Shown here: positions 27,395 to 37,230 of the stretch, one piece after another | Position numbering within the stretch: the first letter of the stretch is position 1 | Layout of the letters: each line of letters begins with the position of its first letter | Assembly: GCA_017626405.1 (NCBI GenBank) | Contig: JAGAIS010000001.1 | Location: 1 to 64,000 of the forward strand | Direction: 5' to 3' | DNA length: 64,000 nt | DNA from: Bacilli bacterium | Lineage (GTDB): Bacteria > Bacillota_I > Bacilli_A > RF39 > UBA660 | The notes under the pieces: generated by a model | Databases searched by the model: none | What the model saw: the letters and a program-made list of their open reading frames with translations, nothing else | Told to the model about the DNA's origin: nothing | Made by a program: the position numbers and the translations under genes

Positions 27395-28390
27395 ATGAAT
27401 ACACAACTAATAATTTATTATGGATATTTAGCAATAGCTATTTTGCTACCCATACTCTATTTAATAAGTTATAAAAATCATAAATCAAAACATAAGAATT
27501 GGGGAAAGGCTTTCACGATTGCCATTTTAATTTTATTTTTGTTTCTATCAGTTAAAGGAATTGCATATCTATTAAATAATGATAAATTGAATTGTTATTT
27601 GAATAATAAATGTGTAAATAAAATTGAAAGTGGTGAATCTACGAAAAAGAAAACTGATAATAAGAGAACGACAATTACTACTACCACTACAACTAAAATT
27701 GAAGAAATAAAATATAAAAAAATAGAAGAACCAACAGGCGAAAAGATAGTTATTGGTAAATCTAGCAAAGGTTATGATATTTATACAATTGATGGAGTAA
27801 CATATGTTATGGGTTATTTAATTGCTAATAAGTCTTATCCTCTACCTGAAGATTTTATTCCAAAGAATACTAAATCAACTCCAACTAATTTAGAAAAAGT
27901 TTGCAATAATTGCATTAATATTCAAGCATATCTTGCATTTGAAGATATGAAAGCTGATGCGCAAGCTGTTGGATTGAAATTATGGAATCAAAGTGGATTC
28001 AGATCTTATAAGGTTCAAACTATTCTATATAACAATTATATAACTAGGGAACAGAATAAAGGATTGAGTTATAGTCAGGCTAAAAAAGAAGCAGATACTT
28101 ATTCGGCAAGACCTGGATATTCAGAACATCAAAGTGGAGAATGTTTTGATTTAAACAATGCTGGAAGAAACTTCAATGGAACTAAAGAAGCTTTATGGGT
28201 TGCACAAAATGCATCAAAATATGGATTTATTATAAGATATCCGGAGGGAAAAACTAATGAAACTGGATATATCTATGAATCATGGCATTTGAGATATGTC
28301 GGCGAAGACTTAGCAAGCAAACTATACAACAATGGAGATTGGATAACGATGGAAAGTTATTTTGGTCTAACAAGTAAATATGCGGAATAA
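27395..28390 (+). CDS. D-alanyl-D-alanine carboxypeptidase, VanY (M15B) family
   Basis: A 331-residue membrane protein. Two N-terminal spans (about 5-25 and 37-57) are followed by a linker with a Thr run. The C-terminal ~170 residues are the VanY domain with SGFRSYKVQ, the SARPGYSEHQSGECFDL zinc site (His, Asp) and the ESWHLRYVG motif with the catalytic Glu and His ligand. It trims D-Ala from peptidoglycan stem peptides outside the cell. The SD lies in the end of cobB, 6 nt apart. A terminator follows. Confidence 0.9.
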   Translation: MNTQLIIYYGYLAIAILLPILYLISYKNHKSKHKNWGKAFTIAILILFLFLSVKGIAYLLNNDKLNCYLNNKCVNKIESGESTKKKTDNKRTTITTTTTTKIEEIKYKKIEEPTGEKIVIGKSSKGYDIYTIDGVTYVMGYLIANKSYPLPEDFIPKNTKSTPTNLEKVCNNCINIQAYLAFEDMKADAQAVGLKLWNQSGFRSYKVQTILYNNYITREQNKGLSYSQAKKEADTYSARPGYSEHQSGECFDLNNAGRNFNGTKEALWVAQNASKYGFIIRYPEGKTNETGYIYESWHLRYVGEDLASKLYNNGDWITMESYFGLTSKYAE

Positions 28391-28420
28391 AACGGGAATT
28401 AAAATTCCTGTTTTTTTATT
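28386..28420 (+). terminator. Terminator after VanY gene
   Basis: Stem AAACGGGAATT / AATTCCTGTTT followed by TTTTATT. Confidence 0.8.
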
Positions 28421-28472
28421 GTTTATTCAGATAAAGTCCAATTTCATGATATAATATTTTAGAGGTGTAATC

Positions 28473-30827
28473 ATGAATATTTTAAAATGTATCGAAGAAA
28501 ATTCAATTTTAATAATACCAGCGTCTTTAAGAAATAAAGTTTTAAAATATTTTAATGATGAAGAAATCTTTAACAATGTAAAAATTATTACTTTTAATGA
28601 TTTAAAAAAAGGATTACTATTCGATTATACAAACGAAACTATAAACTATGTAATGTCTAATTATAATACTAGTTATCAAGTATCAAAAGAATATATAAAT
28701 TCCCTTTATTATTTAGATGATTCTATAGAAAATGAGAAGTTTGTTTTTTTAACTAAATTAAAGAATGATTTGGATGATAATAGTTTACTAATTTATGATA
28801 ATTTATATGATAACTTTTTGGAATCAAAAAATAAATTATATGTCTTTGGTTTTAATTTTATCGAGAGTTTTAATAGATATTTATTAGATATAGCTTCTAA
28901 ATACATTAGTATTGATTATTTAGAAACGAATGAAGAAAATTTTGAACATACAGTATATGGTTTTAGATCGATGGATGAAGAAGTTCAATTTGTCGCTGAA
29001 AATATTGCTAAACTATTGAGTAAAGGTATTGATCCAAATGATATATTTATTGCTAACTATAATAATGAATATAGATTCTCATTTAAATATATATTTAAGA
29101 ACTATGGAATACCTATCTATTTACCTAGCGAAGACTCACTTTATAGCACAAGTATCGCCAAATACTTTTTAGATAATTTAAGTACTAATTTAGATATTCT
29201 CTTTAACAAATTGAGAAAAGAATATGATTGTGAAAATAACAAACAGAATGATTCTATTGTTAATAAATTATTCAATTTAGTTAACAAGTACTATTGGTGT
29301 GATGATTTGTCAAAAGTTGAAAACTTATTAATTAACGAAATGAAACAAATTAAGATTAATCCATTACATATGGAACATGAAGTAACAATATCAAATATAA
29401 TTAATAATTGTTTTAATGATCAAGAATACGTATTTTTGATAGGCTTTAATGATTCTAGCATTCCTAAATTAAAAAGAGATGAAGATTATATTTCCGATGA
29501 TATAAAACCTGAATTTTTAGATAAGACAAATATCTACAATAAACGAATAAAAGAATCTACTATTAAAGCAATAAAGAATATTAAAAATTTAACTATAACA
29601 TATAAACTATCTAGTAAGTTTAACAATTATCTACCTTCTTATTTAATCAATTCTATGAATTTAAATGTTGTTCTAAACTCTGATGATATATCTTATTATT
29701 CCGATAAAATGAATATATTAAATCTAGCAAAAAAATATGATAGTTTAATTAAATATAATGTCGTTGAAAAAAATATAGAATTATTATCCAATACATATGA
29801 TATTAATTATAGAAAATATAATAATCAATTCAATATTACCAATAATAAAAAATTACTAAAACTATTGGACAATAATTTAACTTTATCATATTCAAATATT
29901 AATACTTATTATAAATGTCCTTTTAAGTTTTATATGAGTGATATCTTGCATATAAAGGAATACCAAAGTTTGTTTGAAGCATTTGTCGGTTCCCTATTCC
30001 ATCATTGTCTTGAACTATGTTTGAGTAATGATTCTAATATAGATCAAATATATGATAGTTATATTGAAGAAAACTATAAGAATCCAACTAATAAAGAAAA
30101 ATATTTTTTAAGTATCTTAAAAGATGAAATAAAGGCAATTATCCCATTGATAAGAGAACAGCATACTCATTCTAAAGCAAATAAAGAATCTAATGAAACA
30201 ATGATAGTATATGATTGTGATGGATTAATAAAGTATAGATTAAAGGGAATTGTCGATAAGATTTTCTTCTATGAAGATGAAGCTATTATTATCGATTATA
30301 AGACAAATAATTCTACAATAGATCTAAATAAAATGGAATTCGGAATGGATATTCAATTACCAATATATCTATATCTATTAAATATTAAGAAACCAAATAT
30401 AAAAATAGTTGGTCTTTATCTTCAACATATCTTAACTAATAATAAAAAGATGGATGCTAGATTATCTGTAGAAGAACTTAGAAAGAAGAATTTAAGACTA
30501 TGTGGTTTAACTTTAGATGATAGTATAAAGGACTTTGATGATACTTATGAATCATCTACTATTATTGAAAGTTTGAAAGTAAAAGACGGTAAAATAACAG
30601 GTAAAAATGTATTATCGGAAGAAGATTCAAGGAAACTTACTAATCTAATAGAAGATTTAATTAATAATTGTTTAAATAATGTTGTTAATGGAAACTTCAT
30701 AGTAAATCCACTTATATTAGATAAAAAGTCTTCCTGTGATTATTGTGAGTATAAGGATGTTTGCTATCGAACAAGAGCAAATTACAATTATCAAACAACT
30801 AAGAAAAGTGGTGATGATGATGAGTAG
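28473..30827 (+). CDS. addB: Helicase-nuclease subunit B, AddB/RexB type
   Basis: AddB partners AddA in processing double-strand breaks and recognising Chi. The 784-residue protein has the C-terminal PD-(D/E)XK nuclease: RLKGIVDKIFF and AIIIDYKT (about residues 585-615). Four Cys for a 4Fe-4S cluster are present: one at about 482 (CPFKF) and three at 755, 758 and 764 (CDYCEYKDVC). It is about 400 residues shorter than Bacillus AddB and shows no clear Walker A. The downstream addA start overlaps its stop, so the pair is coupled. Confidence 0.88.
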   Translation: MNILKCIEENSILIIPASLRNKVLKYFNDEEIFNNVKIITFNDLKKGLLFDYTNETINYVMSNYNTSYQVSKEYINSLYYLDDSIENEKFVFLTKLKNDLDDNSLLIYDNLYDNFLESKNKLYVFGFNFIESFNRYLLDIASKYISIDYLETNEENFEHTVYGFRSMDEEVQFVAENIAKLLSKGIDPNDIFIANYNNEYRFSFKYIFKNYGIPIYLPSEDSLYSTSIAKYFLDNLSTNLDILFNKLRKEYDCENNKQNDSIVNKLFNLVNKYYWCDDLSKVENLLINEMKQIKINPLHMEHEVTISNIINNCFNDQEYVFLIGFNDSSIPKLKRDEDYISDDIKPEFLDKTNIYNKRIKESTIKAIKNIKNLTITYKLSSKFNNYLPSYLINSMNLNVVLNSDDISYYSDKMNILNLAKKYDSLIKYNVVEKNIELLSNTYDINYRKYNNQFNITNNKKLLKLLDNNLTLSYSNINTYYKCPFKFYMSDILHIKEYQSLFEAFVGSLFHHCLELCLSNDSNIDQIYDSYIEENYKNPTNKEKYFLSILKDEIKAIIPLIREQHTHSKANKESNETMIVYDCDGLIKYRLKGIVDKIFFYEDEAIIIDYKTNNSTIDLNKMEFGMDIQLPIYLYLLNIKKPNIKIVGLYLQHILTNNKKMDARLSVEELRKKNLRLCGLTLDDSIKDFDDTYESSTIIESLKVKDGKITGKNVLSEEDSRKLTNLIEDLINNCLNNVVNGNFIVNPLILDKKSSCDYCEYKDVCYRTRANYNYQTTKKSGDDDE

Positions 30828-33800
30828 ATTAACAGAATCTCAACAACTAGCAGTCGATAAAAAAAACACAAATATAATCGTGTCCGCAGGTGCTGGTTCT
30901 GGTAAGACAACAGTATTAAAAAACCGTGTTCTAAGAATCCTAAAAAGTGGTATTACAATAGATAAGTTAATTATTTTGACATTTACTAATAATGCTGCAG
31001 GAGAAATGAAAGATAGAATTAGGAAGATTATATCTGACAATCCGGATGTACATAACAATCTAGAATTAATCGACTCTAGTTACATAACAACATTTGATTC
31101 ATTTGCTTCCTCTATTGTAAAAAAATATAATTATTTATGTGATATAGATAAGAATTTTTCTATTATTGATTCAAGTTTAATTAACAGACAAATGGATATC
31201 TATATTGATGAAATATTTGAAGAGTATTATGATAAAAATGAAGATTTTAAAAAGATGATTAAAGACTTTTGTATAAAAAACGATCTTAGAATAAGAACTG
31301 ATATAAAAAAAATATATAAGAGAATAACTAATGTTATAAATAGAAGAGAATTTTTAGATTCCTATATTGATACTTACTATAATGAAGATTTAATAGAAGA
31401 ATTATTTTCCAAATTTGAAGATCATCTATTTAGACTTAGAGATGAAGTTAGTGAACAATATGAATCTCTTAAGGATGAGACAATTGATGAAGAAACACTA
31501 AGAAAGAATGATCAGAGTATAAGTGATTTTCTATATGCAAGTAGTTATGATGAATTAATGAATGCTCTTGATTTTAGTTTTGAAAGATCTTCAACTAAAA
31601 AATATACAGAAGAAGCAAAGCAAATAAAAGAGAGAATTAAAGATATAGTAAAAAGTTTAAAGAGTTTAAAATTAGCAGATACAAAAACAGAAATTATAAA
31701 TAACTATAAGAGCACTATTAACTATACAAAAGTTATTGTAGATATACTTATTAAACTTGATGATAAGTTAAATAAATTTAAACATGATAATAATAGTTAT
31801 GAATTCTTCGATATAGCTTATAAAGCAATTGATATAGTAAAGAATAATGAGAGTGTTAGAGAATCAATTAAGAATAATACATATGAAATAATGATTGATG
31901 AGTATCAAGATACTAATGATATTCAAGAAGAGTTTATTTCCTATATTTCTAATAATAATGTTTATATGGTTGGAGATATAAAACAATCTATCTATCGATT
32001 TAGAAATGCAAATCCATATATTTTCAAAAATAAATATGATTCTTATAAAGATGGAAAGTTAGGATTTAAAATTGATTTAATGGAAAACTTTAGATCCCGT
32101 TTAGAAGTAGTAAATGCAATTAATAAAATATTTAACTCTATCATGTTTGATGATATTGGTGGAGCTAATTATAAAGTTGACCATCAAATGATATATGGAA
32201 ATAAGGCATATTTAGACTTTAAATTAAATGATAATTATAATATGGAAATATTAAATTATAATAATGATAGTAAAAAGTATGATAATCGTGAAGCAGAATG
32301 TTTTATAATTGCTAATGATATCATAAAGAGAATAAACAACCATGAACAAGTAACATATATGGAAAAAGATTCGATGCGCTCAAGAGATGTAGATTATAAA
32401 GATTTTGTCATATTAGTTGATAAGAGTAAAAATTTTGATCTTCTAAAGAGGATTCTCGAAAGTAAGAATATTCCAGCTATTATTGACAAAGATGTAAGTG
32501 TTAAAGAAGATGCTGAAATATATATTTTAAAGAATCTAATAACCTTGATTATTCAGGTTAAAGATAAATGCTTTGATAATGATTTTAAACACGCATGGAT
32601 TTCGATTGCGAGAAGTTATGTTGGTAATATGAGCGATGATGAAATATTTGATGTAGTAACTAATAACACTTATCAAGATACATATATATATAAAACTATT
32701 TTTGAAATATCTCATATCTGTGATTCTGTTGGCATAGTTGAATTATTAGAATTATTAATTGATAGATTCTCTATTATAGATAAAACAATTTTGGATGGAA
32801 ATGTAGATGAAAAACTAACCAAATTAGAATTATTTATTAATAATGCAAAAGGCTTAAATAATATTGGATATGATCTATATTCGATAAATGATTACTTTAA
32901 TGAATTACTAGATGGTGAAAATGACATTAAAATGTCGAGAAATACGAATAATGGAAATGTTGTAACAATTATGACAATTCATGGTTCTAAAGGACTTGAA
33001 TATCCTTATATCTATTTACCGTTCCTCGATAGTGATTTTACTAGAAAACCAGATTTCCCTCTAATTGACTATAATAGAACGGTTGGTATTATTACTCCCT
33101 ATAGTAATAATGGATATAGTAATACCTTCACATATTACTTGAATAATATAATAGAGAGAAAAGAGACATTATCAGAAAAAATTAGATTATTCTACGTTGC
33201 CCTAACAAGAGCAAAAGAAAAAATAATAATTATAAATAGGGAAAACTCAAAAATTGAAAGTGTAGTAGACATTCCATATTCAAAATTACTATCTATTAGT
33301 AAATTATCTGACTTTATAAATATTTTAAGAATCCCTCTATCATCATATTTTACTGATATTAATTTAGACGATGTTGGAATAAGTAAAGATTATAATAATA
33401 CTAAATTAGAATTGAAGATAAATAAAAGTAACGAAGTTATAGAAACGACAAAATTAGTTATAAATAATAAAGTGTTGGATAACAAGCATTTTTCAAAAGC
33501 TCTATCTAAAGTAATTGATAAAGATTTGAAAAATAGATTGGACTTTGGAACTTACATGCACTATGTATTCGAAGTATTTGATTTTAAAAATAGTAATTTA
33601 GATAAATTAAAAATAAGTGATGAAGCCAAAGAAAAGATTAATAATTTTCTAAAACATGAAGAAGTTAAAAATATTAAGAATGCTGATATATATAAAGAAA
33701 AAGAGATCATGTTTGTAAGTGATGGAATTAAATATCATGGTTTCATTGATCTTTTATTAGTCTATAAAGATCATGCAGATATAATCGATTATAAATTGTC

Positions 33801-33930
33801 TAACATAGAAAGCGAAGAGTATAAAGTACAATTAAGTGGTTACAAGAATTATATTGAAAATACACTTAAAAAAGATACTAATATATATTTATATTCGATC
33901 AATAAAGATATATTTAAAAAAATAGATTAA
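30820..33930 (+). CDS. addA: ATP-dependent helicase/nuclease subunit A
   Basis: A 1036-residue UvrD-like helicase with nuclease domain. Motifs in order are SAGAGSGKTT (Walker A, about residue 27), MIDEYQDT, GDIKQSIYRFR, ENFRSR, TIHGSKGLE and RLFYVALTRAK. The C-terminal nuclease is GFIDLLL and ADIIDYKLS. Three adjacent ATG codons (30814, 30817, 30820) overlap the addB stop; I took the last, so 8 nt overlap. Together with addB it forms the RecBCD-equivalent complex and also degrades phage DNA. Confidence 0.95.
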   Translation: MSRLTESQQLAVDKKNTNIIVSAGAGSGKTTVLKNRVLRILKSGITIDKLIILTFTNNAAGEMKDRIRKIISDNPDVHNNLELIDSSYITTFDSFASSIVKKYNYLCDIDKNFSIIDSSLINRQMDIYIDEIFEEYYDKNEDFKKMIKDFCIKNDLRIRTDIKKIYKRITNVINRREFLDSYIDTYYNEDLIEELFSKFEDHLFRLRDEVSEQYESLKDETIDEETLRKNDQSISDFLYASSYDELMNALDFSFERSSTKKYTEEAKQIKERIKDIVKSLKSLKLADTKTEIINNYKSTINYTKVIVDILIKLDDKLNKFKHDNNSYEFFDIAYKAIDIVKNNESVRESIKNNTYEIMIDEYQDTNDIQEEFISYISNNNVYMVGDIKQSIYRFRNANPYIFKNKYDSYKDGKLGFKIDLMENFRSRLEVVNAINKIFNSIMFDDIGGANYKVDHQMIYGNKAYLDFKLNDNYNMEILNYNNDSKKYDNREAECFIIANDIIKRINNHEQVTYMEKDSMRSRDVDYKDFVILVDKSKNFDLLKRILESKNIPAIIDKDVSVKEDAEIYILKNLITLIIQVKDKCFDNDFKHAWISIARSYVGNMSDDEIFDVVTNNTYQDTYIYKTIFEISHICDSVGIVELLELLIDRFSIIDKTILDGNVDEKLTKLELFINNAKGLNNIGYDLYSINDYFNELLDGENDIKMSRNTNNGNVVTIMTIHGSKGLEYPYIYLPFLDSDFTRKPDFPLIDYNRTVGIITPYSNNGYSNTFTYYLNNIIERKETLSEKIRLFYVALTRAKEKIIIINRENSKIESVVDIPYSKLLSISKLSDFINILRIPLSSYFTDINLDDVGISKDYNNTKLELKINKSNEVIETTKLVINNKVLDNKHFSKALSKVIDKDLKNRLDFGTYMHYVFEVFDFKNSNLDKLKISDEAKEKINNFLKHEEVKNIKNADIYKEKEIMFVSDGIKYHGFIDLLLVYKDHADIIDYKLSNIESEEYKVQLSGYKNYIENTLKKDTNIYLYSINKDIFKKID

Positions 33931-33950
33931 AGGATTTATATCCTTTTTTC
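33929..33950 (+). terminator. Terminator after addA
   Basis: Stem AAAGGAT / ATCCTTT followed by TTTC-TTTT. Confidence 0.65.
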
Positions 33951-34000
33951 TTTTGTAGTAAAATATGGATCTTTAGTTAATATATTAATTGGGTGATGAT

Positions 34001-35368
34001 ATGTTTAATATTCTTGGTTTTGATTTAGACGAAACTCAAGTGAAAGCTATAAAGTGCAATGAAAATGCAGTTCTAGTGAGTGCAGGTGCTGGTTCAGGCA
34101 AAACTCTCACCATTATGGGAAAAATAAAATATTTAATTGAAAATATGAATGTTAAGAGTTCTGAGATTCTATGTATCTCATTTACTAATGAAGCAGTTAA
34201 TTCTCTAAAAAACAAATTATTGAGTATAGGTTATAATATCGATGTTTTAACTTTTCATAAATTAAGTTTAAATATTATAGGCAAAAACTATTCAATAGTT
34301 GACGAAAATTACTTAGCTTATATAATAGATGAATATTTTAAATCATATGTAAGATATAATAAAAAGAATTTTAATAAGTTAAAAAGATATCTATATACAT
34401 ATAGAAATGATATATTTAATACAAAAGAATATAAAGCATTAACAAGGACAATTGAAACATTCATAAAACTTGCTAAATCAAATGATTATTCAATAAATGA
34501 AATATATGTTTTCTATAGAAAATCATTCTTGCTTAATCGAATAATACTTAAATTTATAATAGACATAATGTTAATATATAAAAGAGAATTAGAAAGCTTA
34601 AAAAAAATTGATTTTGATGATATGATACACTTAGCAAAGGATAAAGTTAAAACTTCAAGTATCAATTATAAATATATTATTATTGATGAATTTCAAGATA
34701 CATCTCTAGTTAGATTTAATCTAATAAAAGAAATAATTGAAAAATGTAATTCTAAAATCTTTGTGGTTGGAGATGATTGGCAAAGTATATATCGCTTTAG
34801 TGGATGCAATTTAGATTTGTTTATCAATTTTAAAGATTATTTTAATAATGCACGTTATTTTACATTAGAATATACTTATAGAAATAGCAATGAATTAATA
34901 TATGTTACATCTAATTTTATAATGAAAAATAAACATCAATTAAGAAAAAGTATAAAATCAAACAAGAATTTAAAGAGACCAATCAAAATTATCTTCAATT
35001 GCAATATTTATGATTTGATAGAAAGTATTGATGGAGATATTCTAATCATTGGAAGAAATAATAAAGATATAGCTAATATTAATTATGGAAATAAGCTTAC
35101 TATTCATAAATCAAAGGGATTAGAATGTGAAAATGTAATATTAGTTAATTCTGATAATATTCCAAATAAAATGAAAAATGAAAAAATTATAAATAAAGTA
35201 CTAAAGGAACATGATTATATTTTATATGAAGAAGAGAGAAGACTATTCTACGTTGCTCTTACTAGAACTAAAAGCAATGTGTATATTATGGTAAATAAAA
35301 AAATAAGTCCCTTTGTCAAAGAACTTATTCATGAATATAGAGAATATATCGAAATAAAAAAATATTAG
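34001..35368 (+). CDS. Small UvrD/Rep-like superfamily 1 helicase
   Basis: A 455-residue SF1A helicase with all core motifs: SAGAGSGKT, IDEFQDTS, GDDWQSIYRFSG, YTYRNSNE, TIHKSKGLE and RRLFYVALTRTK. The usual UvrD is about 700 residues; the 2B domain is largely missing, so this is a minimal form. The ATG at 34001 has GGGTGATG upstream. It follows addA by 70 nt in the same direction, so it may act with AddAB in recombination repair. Confidence 0.88.
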   Translation: MFNILGFDLDETQVKAIKCNENAVLVSAGAGSGKTLTIMGKIKYLIENMNVKSSEILCISFTNEAVNSLKNKLLSIGYNIDVLTFHKLSLNIIGKNYSIVDENYLAYIIDEYFKSYVRYNKKNFNKLKRYLYTYRNDIFNTKEYKALTRTIETFIKLAKSNDYSINEIYVFYRKSFLLNRIILKFIIDIMLIYKRELESLKKIDFDDMIHLAKDKVKTSSINYKYIIIDEFQDTSLVRFNLIKEIIEKCNSKIFVVGDDWQSIYRFSGCNLDLFINFKDYFNNARYFTLEYTYRNSNELIYVTSNFIMKNKHQLRKSIKSNKNLKRPIKIIFNCNIYDLIESIDGDILIIGRNNKDIANINYGNKLTIHKSKGLECENVILVNSDNIPNKMKNEKIINKVLKEHDYILYEEERRLFYVALTRTKSNVYIMVNKKISPFVKELIHEYREYIEIKKY

Positions 35369-35386
35369 CAATAGCTAATATTTTTA
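35362..35386 (+). terminator. Terminator after UvrD-like helicase
   Basis: Stem AATATTAGC / GCTAATATT followed by TTTAT; convergent with rubrerythrin. Confidence 0.75.
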
Positions 35387-35388
35387 TC

Positions 35389-35928
35389 TTAATAATTTTC
35401 AGCTTTAATTTCAAAATAGCTTTGTGGATGAGCACATACTGGACATACTTCAGGTGCTGATGAACCAATTACAATGTGTCCACAGTTACGACATTTCCAA
35501 ATGCGATCTCCATCTTTAGAGAATACTAATCCACCTTCTACATTTTCAATTAACTTGCGATATCTATTTTCATGTTCTTTTTCAATTTCGCCAACAGATT
35601 CAAATAGAAATGCTATTCTATCAAATCCTTCTTCACGAGCAGTTTTAGCAAATTCTGCATACATATCAGTCCACTCATAGTTTTCTCCATCAGCTGCTGC
35701 ATGTAAGTTTTCTATAGTAGATGGAATTTCACCACCATTCAATTCTTTGAACCACAATTTAGCATGTTCTTTTTCGTTCTCTGCAGTTTCTAAGAAGATT
35801 GCTGCTATTTGCTCATATCCATCTTTTTTAGCCTTAGAAGCGAAATAAGTATATTTATTTCTTGCTTGTGATTCTCCTGCGAATGCTGCCATTAAGTTTT
35901 GTTCTGTTTTTGAACCTTTTAATTCCAT
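35389..35928 (-). CDS. Rubrerythrin
   Basis: A 179-residue peroxidase of anaerobes that reduces hydrogen peroxide. The N-terminal ferritin-like diiron domain has the [14 protein letters not shown] and [13 protein letters not shown] helices with the metal Glu/His ligands. The C-terminal rubredoxin domain has CRNC and CPVC. Length and layout are classical. It points to an anaerobic or microaerobic lifestyle, along with the rubredoxin-type gene at 36546. Confidence 0.95.
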   Translation of the reverse strand: MELKGSKTEQNLMAAFAGESQARNKYTYFASKAKKDGYEQIAAIFLETAENEKEHAKLWFKELNGGEIPSTIENLHAAADGENYEWTDMYAEFAKTAREEGFDRIAFLFESVGEIEKEHENRYRKLIENVEGGLVFSKDGDRIWKCRNCGHIVIGSSAPEVCPVCAHPQSYFEIKAENY

Positions 35929-35969
35929 TTAATTACCTTCCTTTTCCATAATTTATTATAACATAGACA

Positions 35970-36530
35970 TTATTTTTTAACAATATCATTGATATATTTT
36001 ATCAAGTCTTTTCTTCCTAATTTATCAAGTACTTTTTTATCTTTTTTAATAGTAGTACTCAAGTAATAATTGGTATTCGTACTATATTTATATTTTATAA
36101 TATTATCTAAATCTTTAGAAAAATCATATGACTTAATATTCTTTATAAAACGATAATAATTATTTATATTGTTACCTATTATATATTTATTAAAATTGGT
36201 CTTGGCAAAAGTTTTATATATTGGATGCTTTGTTTTATTAATTGCTTTAATTAATTCCCTTTCACAAGCATCTATCTCCAGTTCCAATTTATTTAGTATA
36301 ATTTTATTCAAGGTAAAATCTTCCGAATAGTAATCGATATTAAATTTATCGAGGTAAGATATTATTTCTTTTTGTTTTTCGATATAAATATCGACTACAT
36401 TTGGTAGATCATCACTTAATTTGCATGACTTTTTAAGTTTAAGTAGTAATTCTTCAATTTTATTATTTAAGATAAGCGTGTTTTGATCAAAGACAAATAT
36501 TCGATCTTTCTTTTTCCATATTTGACTCAT
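35970..36530 (-). CDS. Hypothetical helical protein
   Basis: A 186-residue, Lys/Asn/Ile-rich soluble protein with GAGGTATTT before its ATG. It is predicted almost all helical, with no membrane span and no motif that I recognise. It lies between rubrerythrin and the high-molecular-weight rubredoxin, both on the same strand, so co-regulation with oxidative-stress genes is possible but not shown. Confidence 0.65.
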   Translation of the reverse strand: MSQIWKKKDRIFVFDQNTLILNNKIEELLLKLKKSCKLSDDLPNVVDIYIEKQKEIISYLDKFNIDYYSEDFTLNKIILNKLELEIDACERELIKAINKTKHPIYKTFAKTNFNKYIIGNNINNYYRFIKNIKSYDFSKDLDNIIKYKYSTNTNYYLSTTIKKDKKVLDKLGRKDLIKYINDIVKK

Positions 36531-36545
36531 AAATACCTCAATGGA

Positions 36546-37145
36546 TTAACTCTGCAATTTAAAGAGACTAGCATCTACGCCACAGCGAGGACATACAAAA
36601 TCTTTTGGCAATTCTTCTCCATAATATACATATCCACAAATGGTGCATACATAAGCTTTCTTTCCTAACTCTGTCTCTACCTTAATCAATTCATCTTTAT
36701 GATCTTGATAATAAGCATAAGTCATTGGTTTCTCATCATTATACATATCTCCATCTATTGCTCGAACAATAAATAAAGTATGAGTTTCTGCATCTATTGT
36801 ATCAACTAGAACACATTCTAGATATCCAATGACATTTTCTGGTACTTTTATACCATTAACTTCACTATATTCGCCAGTTTCAAATTTATTGACATCGCGC
36901 ATTGATTGATGCCCAAAATTCTTAATTAGATTCCCATCATTAGATTCAGGTACAATTGATAATATTAGTTTCTTATTCTTACTTACTAATTCATTAGTAT
37001 AATTTCCCTTATTTATAGCAATGCTGATAAGAGGTTCTTCTCCTCCACTAACTTGACTAACGGCATCAACTACACATCCGCCATCTTTAGTAGTTACAAC
37101 ATATACTCCATGAGAAATTTTATATTTTATTTTTTTATTTTTCAT
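36546..37145 (-). CDS. Flavin reductase-rubredoxin fusion (high-molecular-weight rubredoxin, Hrb)
   Basis: A 199-residue protein. Residues 1-150 form an FMN-binding split-barrel flavin reductase domain. Residues about 155-199 form a rubredoxin with CTICGYVYYG and CPRCGV. Such fusions pass electrons from NAD(P)H to flavodiiron proteins or rubrerythrin for oxygen and peroxide detoxification. The ATG at 37143-37145 has GGTGATATAT upstream. Rubrerythrin is encoded two genes away, which fits that role. Confidence 0.9.
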   Translation of the reverse strand: MKNKKIKYKISHGVYVVTTKDGGCVVDAVSQVSGGEEPLISIAINKGNYTNELVSKNKKLILSIVPESNDGNLIKNFGHQSMRDVNKFETGEYSEVNGIKVPENVIGYLECVLVDTIDAETHTLFIVRAIDGDMYNDEKPMTYAYYQDHKDELIKVETELGKKAYVCTICGYVYYGEELPKDFVCPRCGVDASLFKLQS

Positions 37146-37199
37146 ATATATCACCACTTTAATTATAATAAATTTTAAACTTATTTTCTATACTTAAAA

Positions 37200-37230
37200 T
37201 AAAAAAAGAATATTTATAAAATATTCTTTA
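37200..37230 (-). terminator. Terminator after NlpC/P60 gene
   Basis: Stem AAAGAATATTT / AAATATTCTTT followed by TTTT on the minus strand. Confidence 0.8.
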
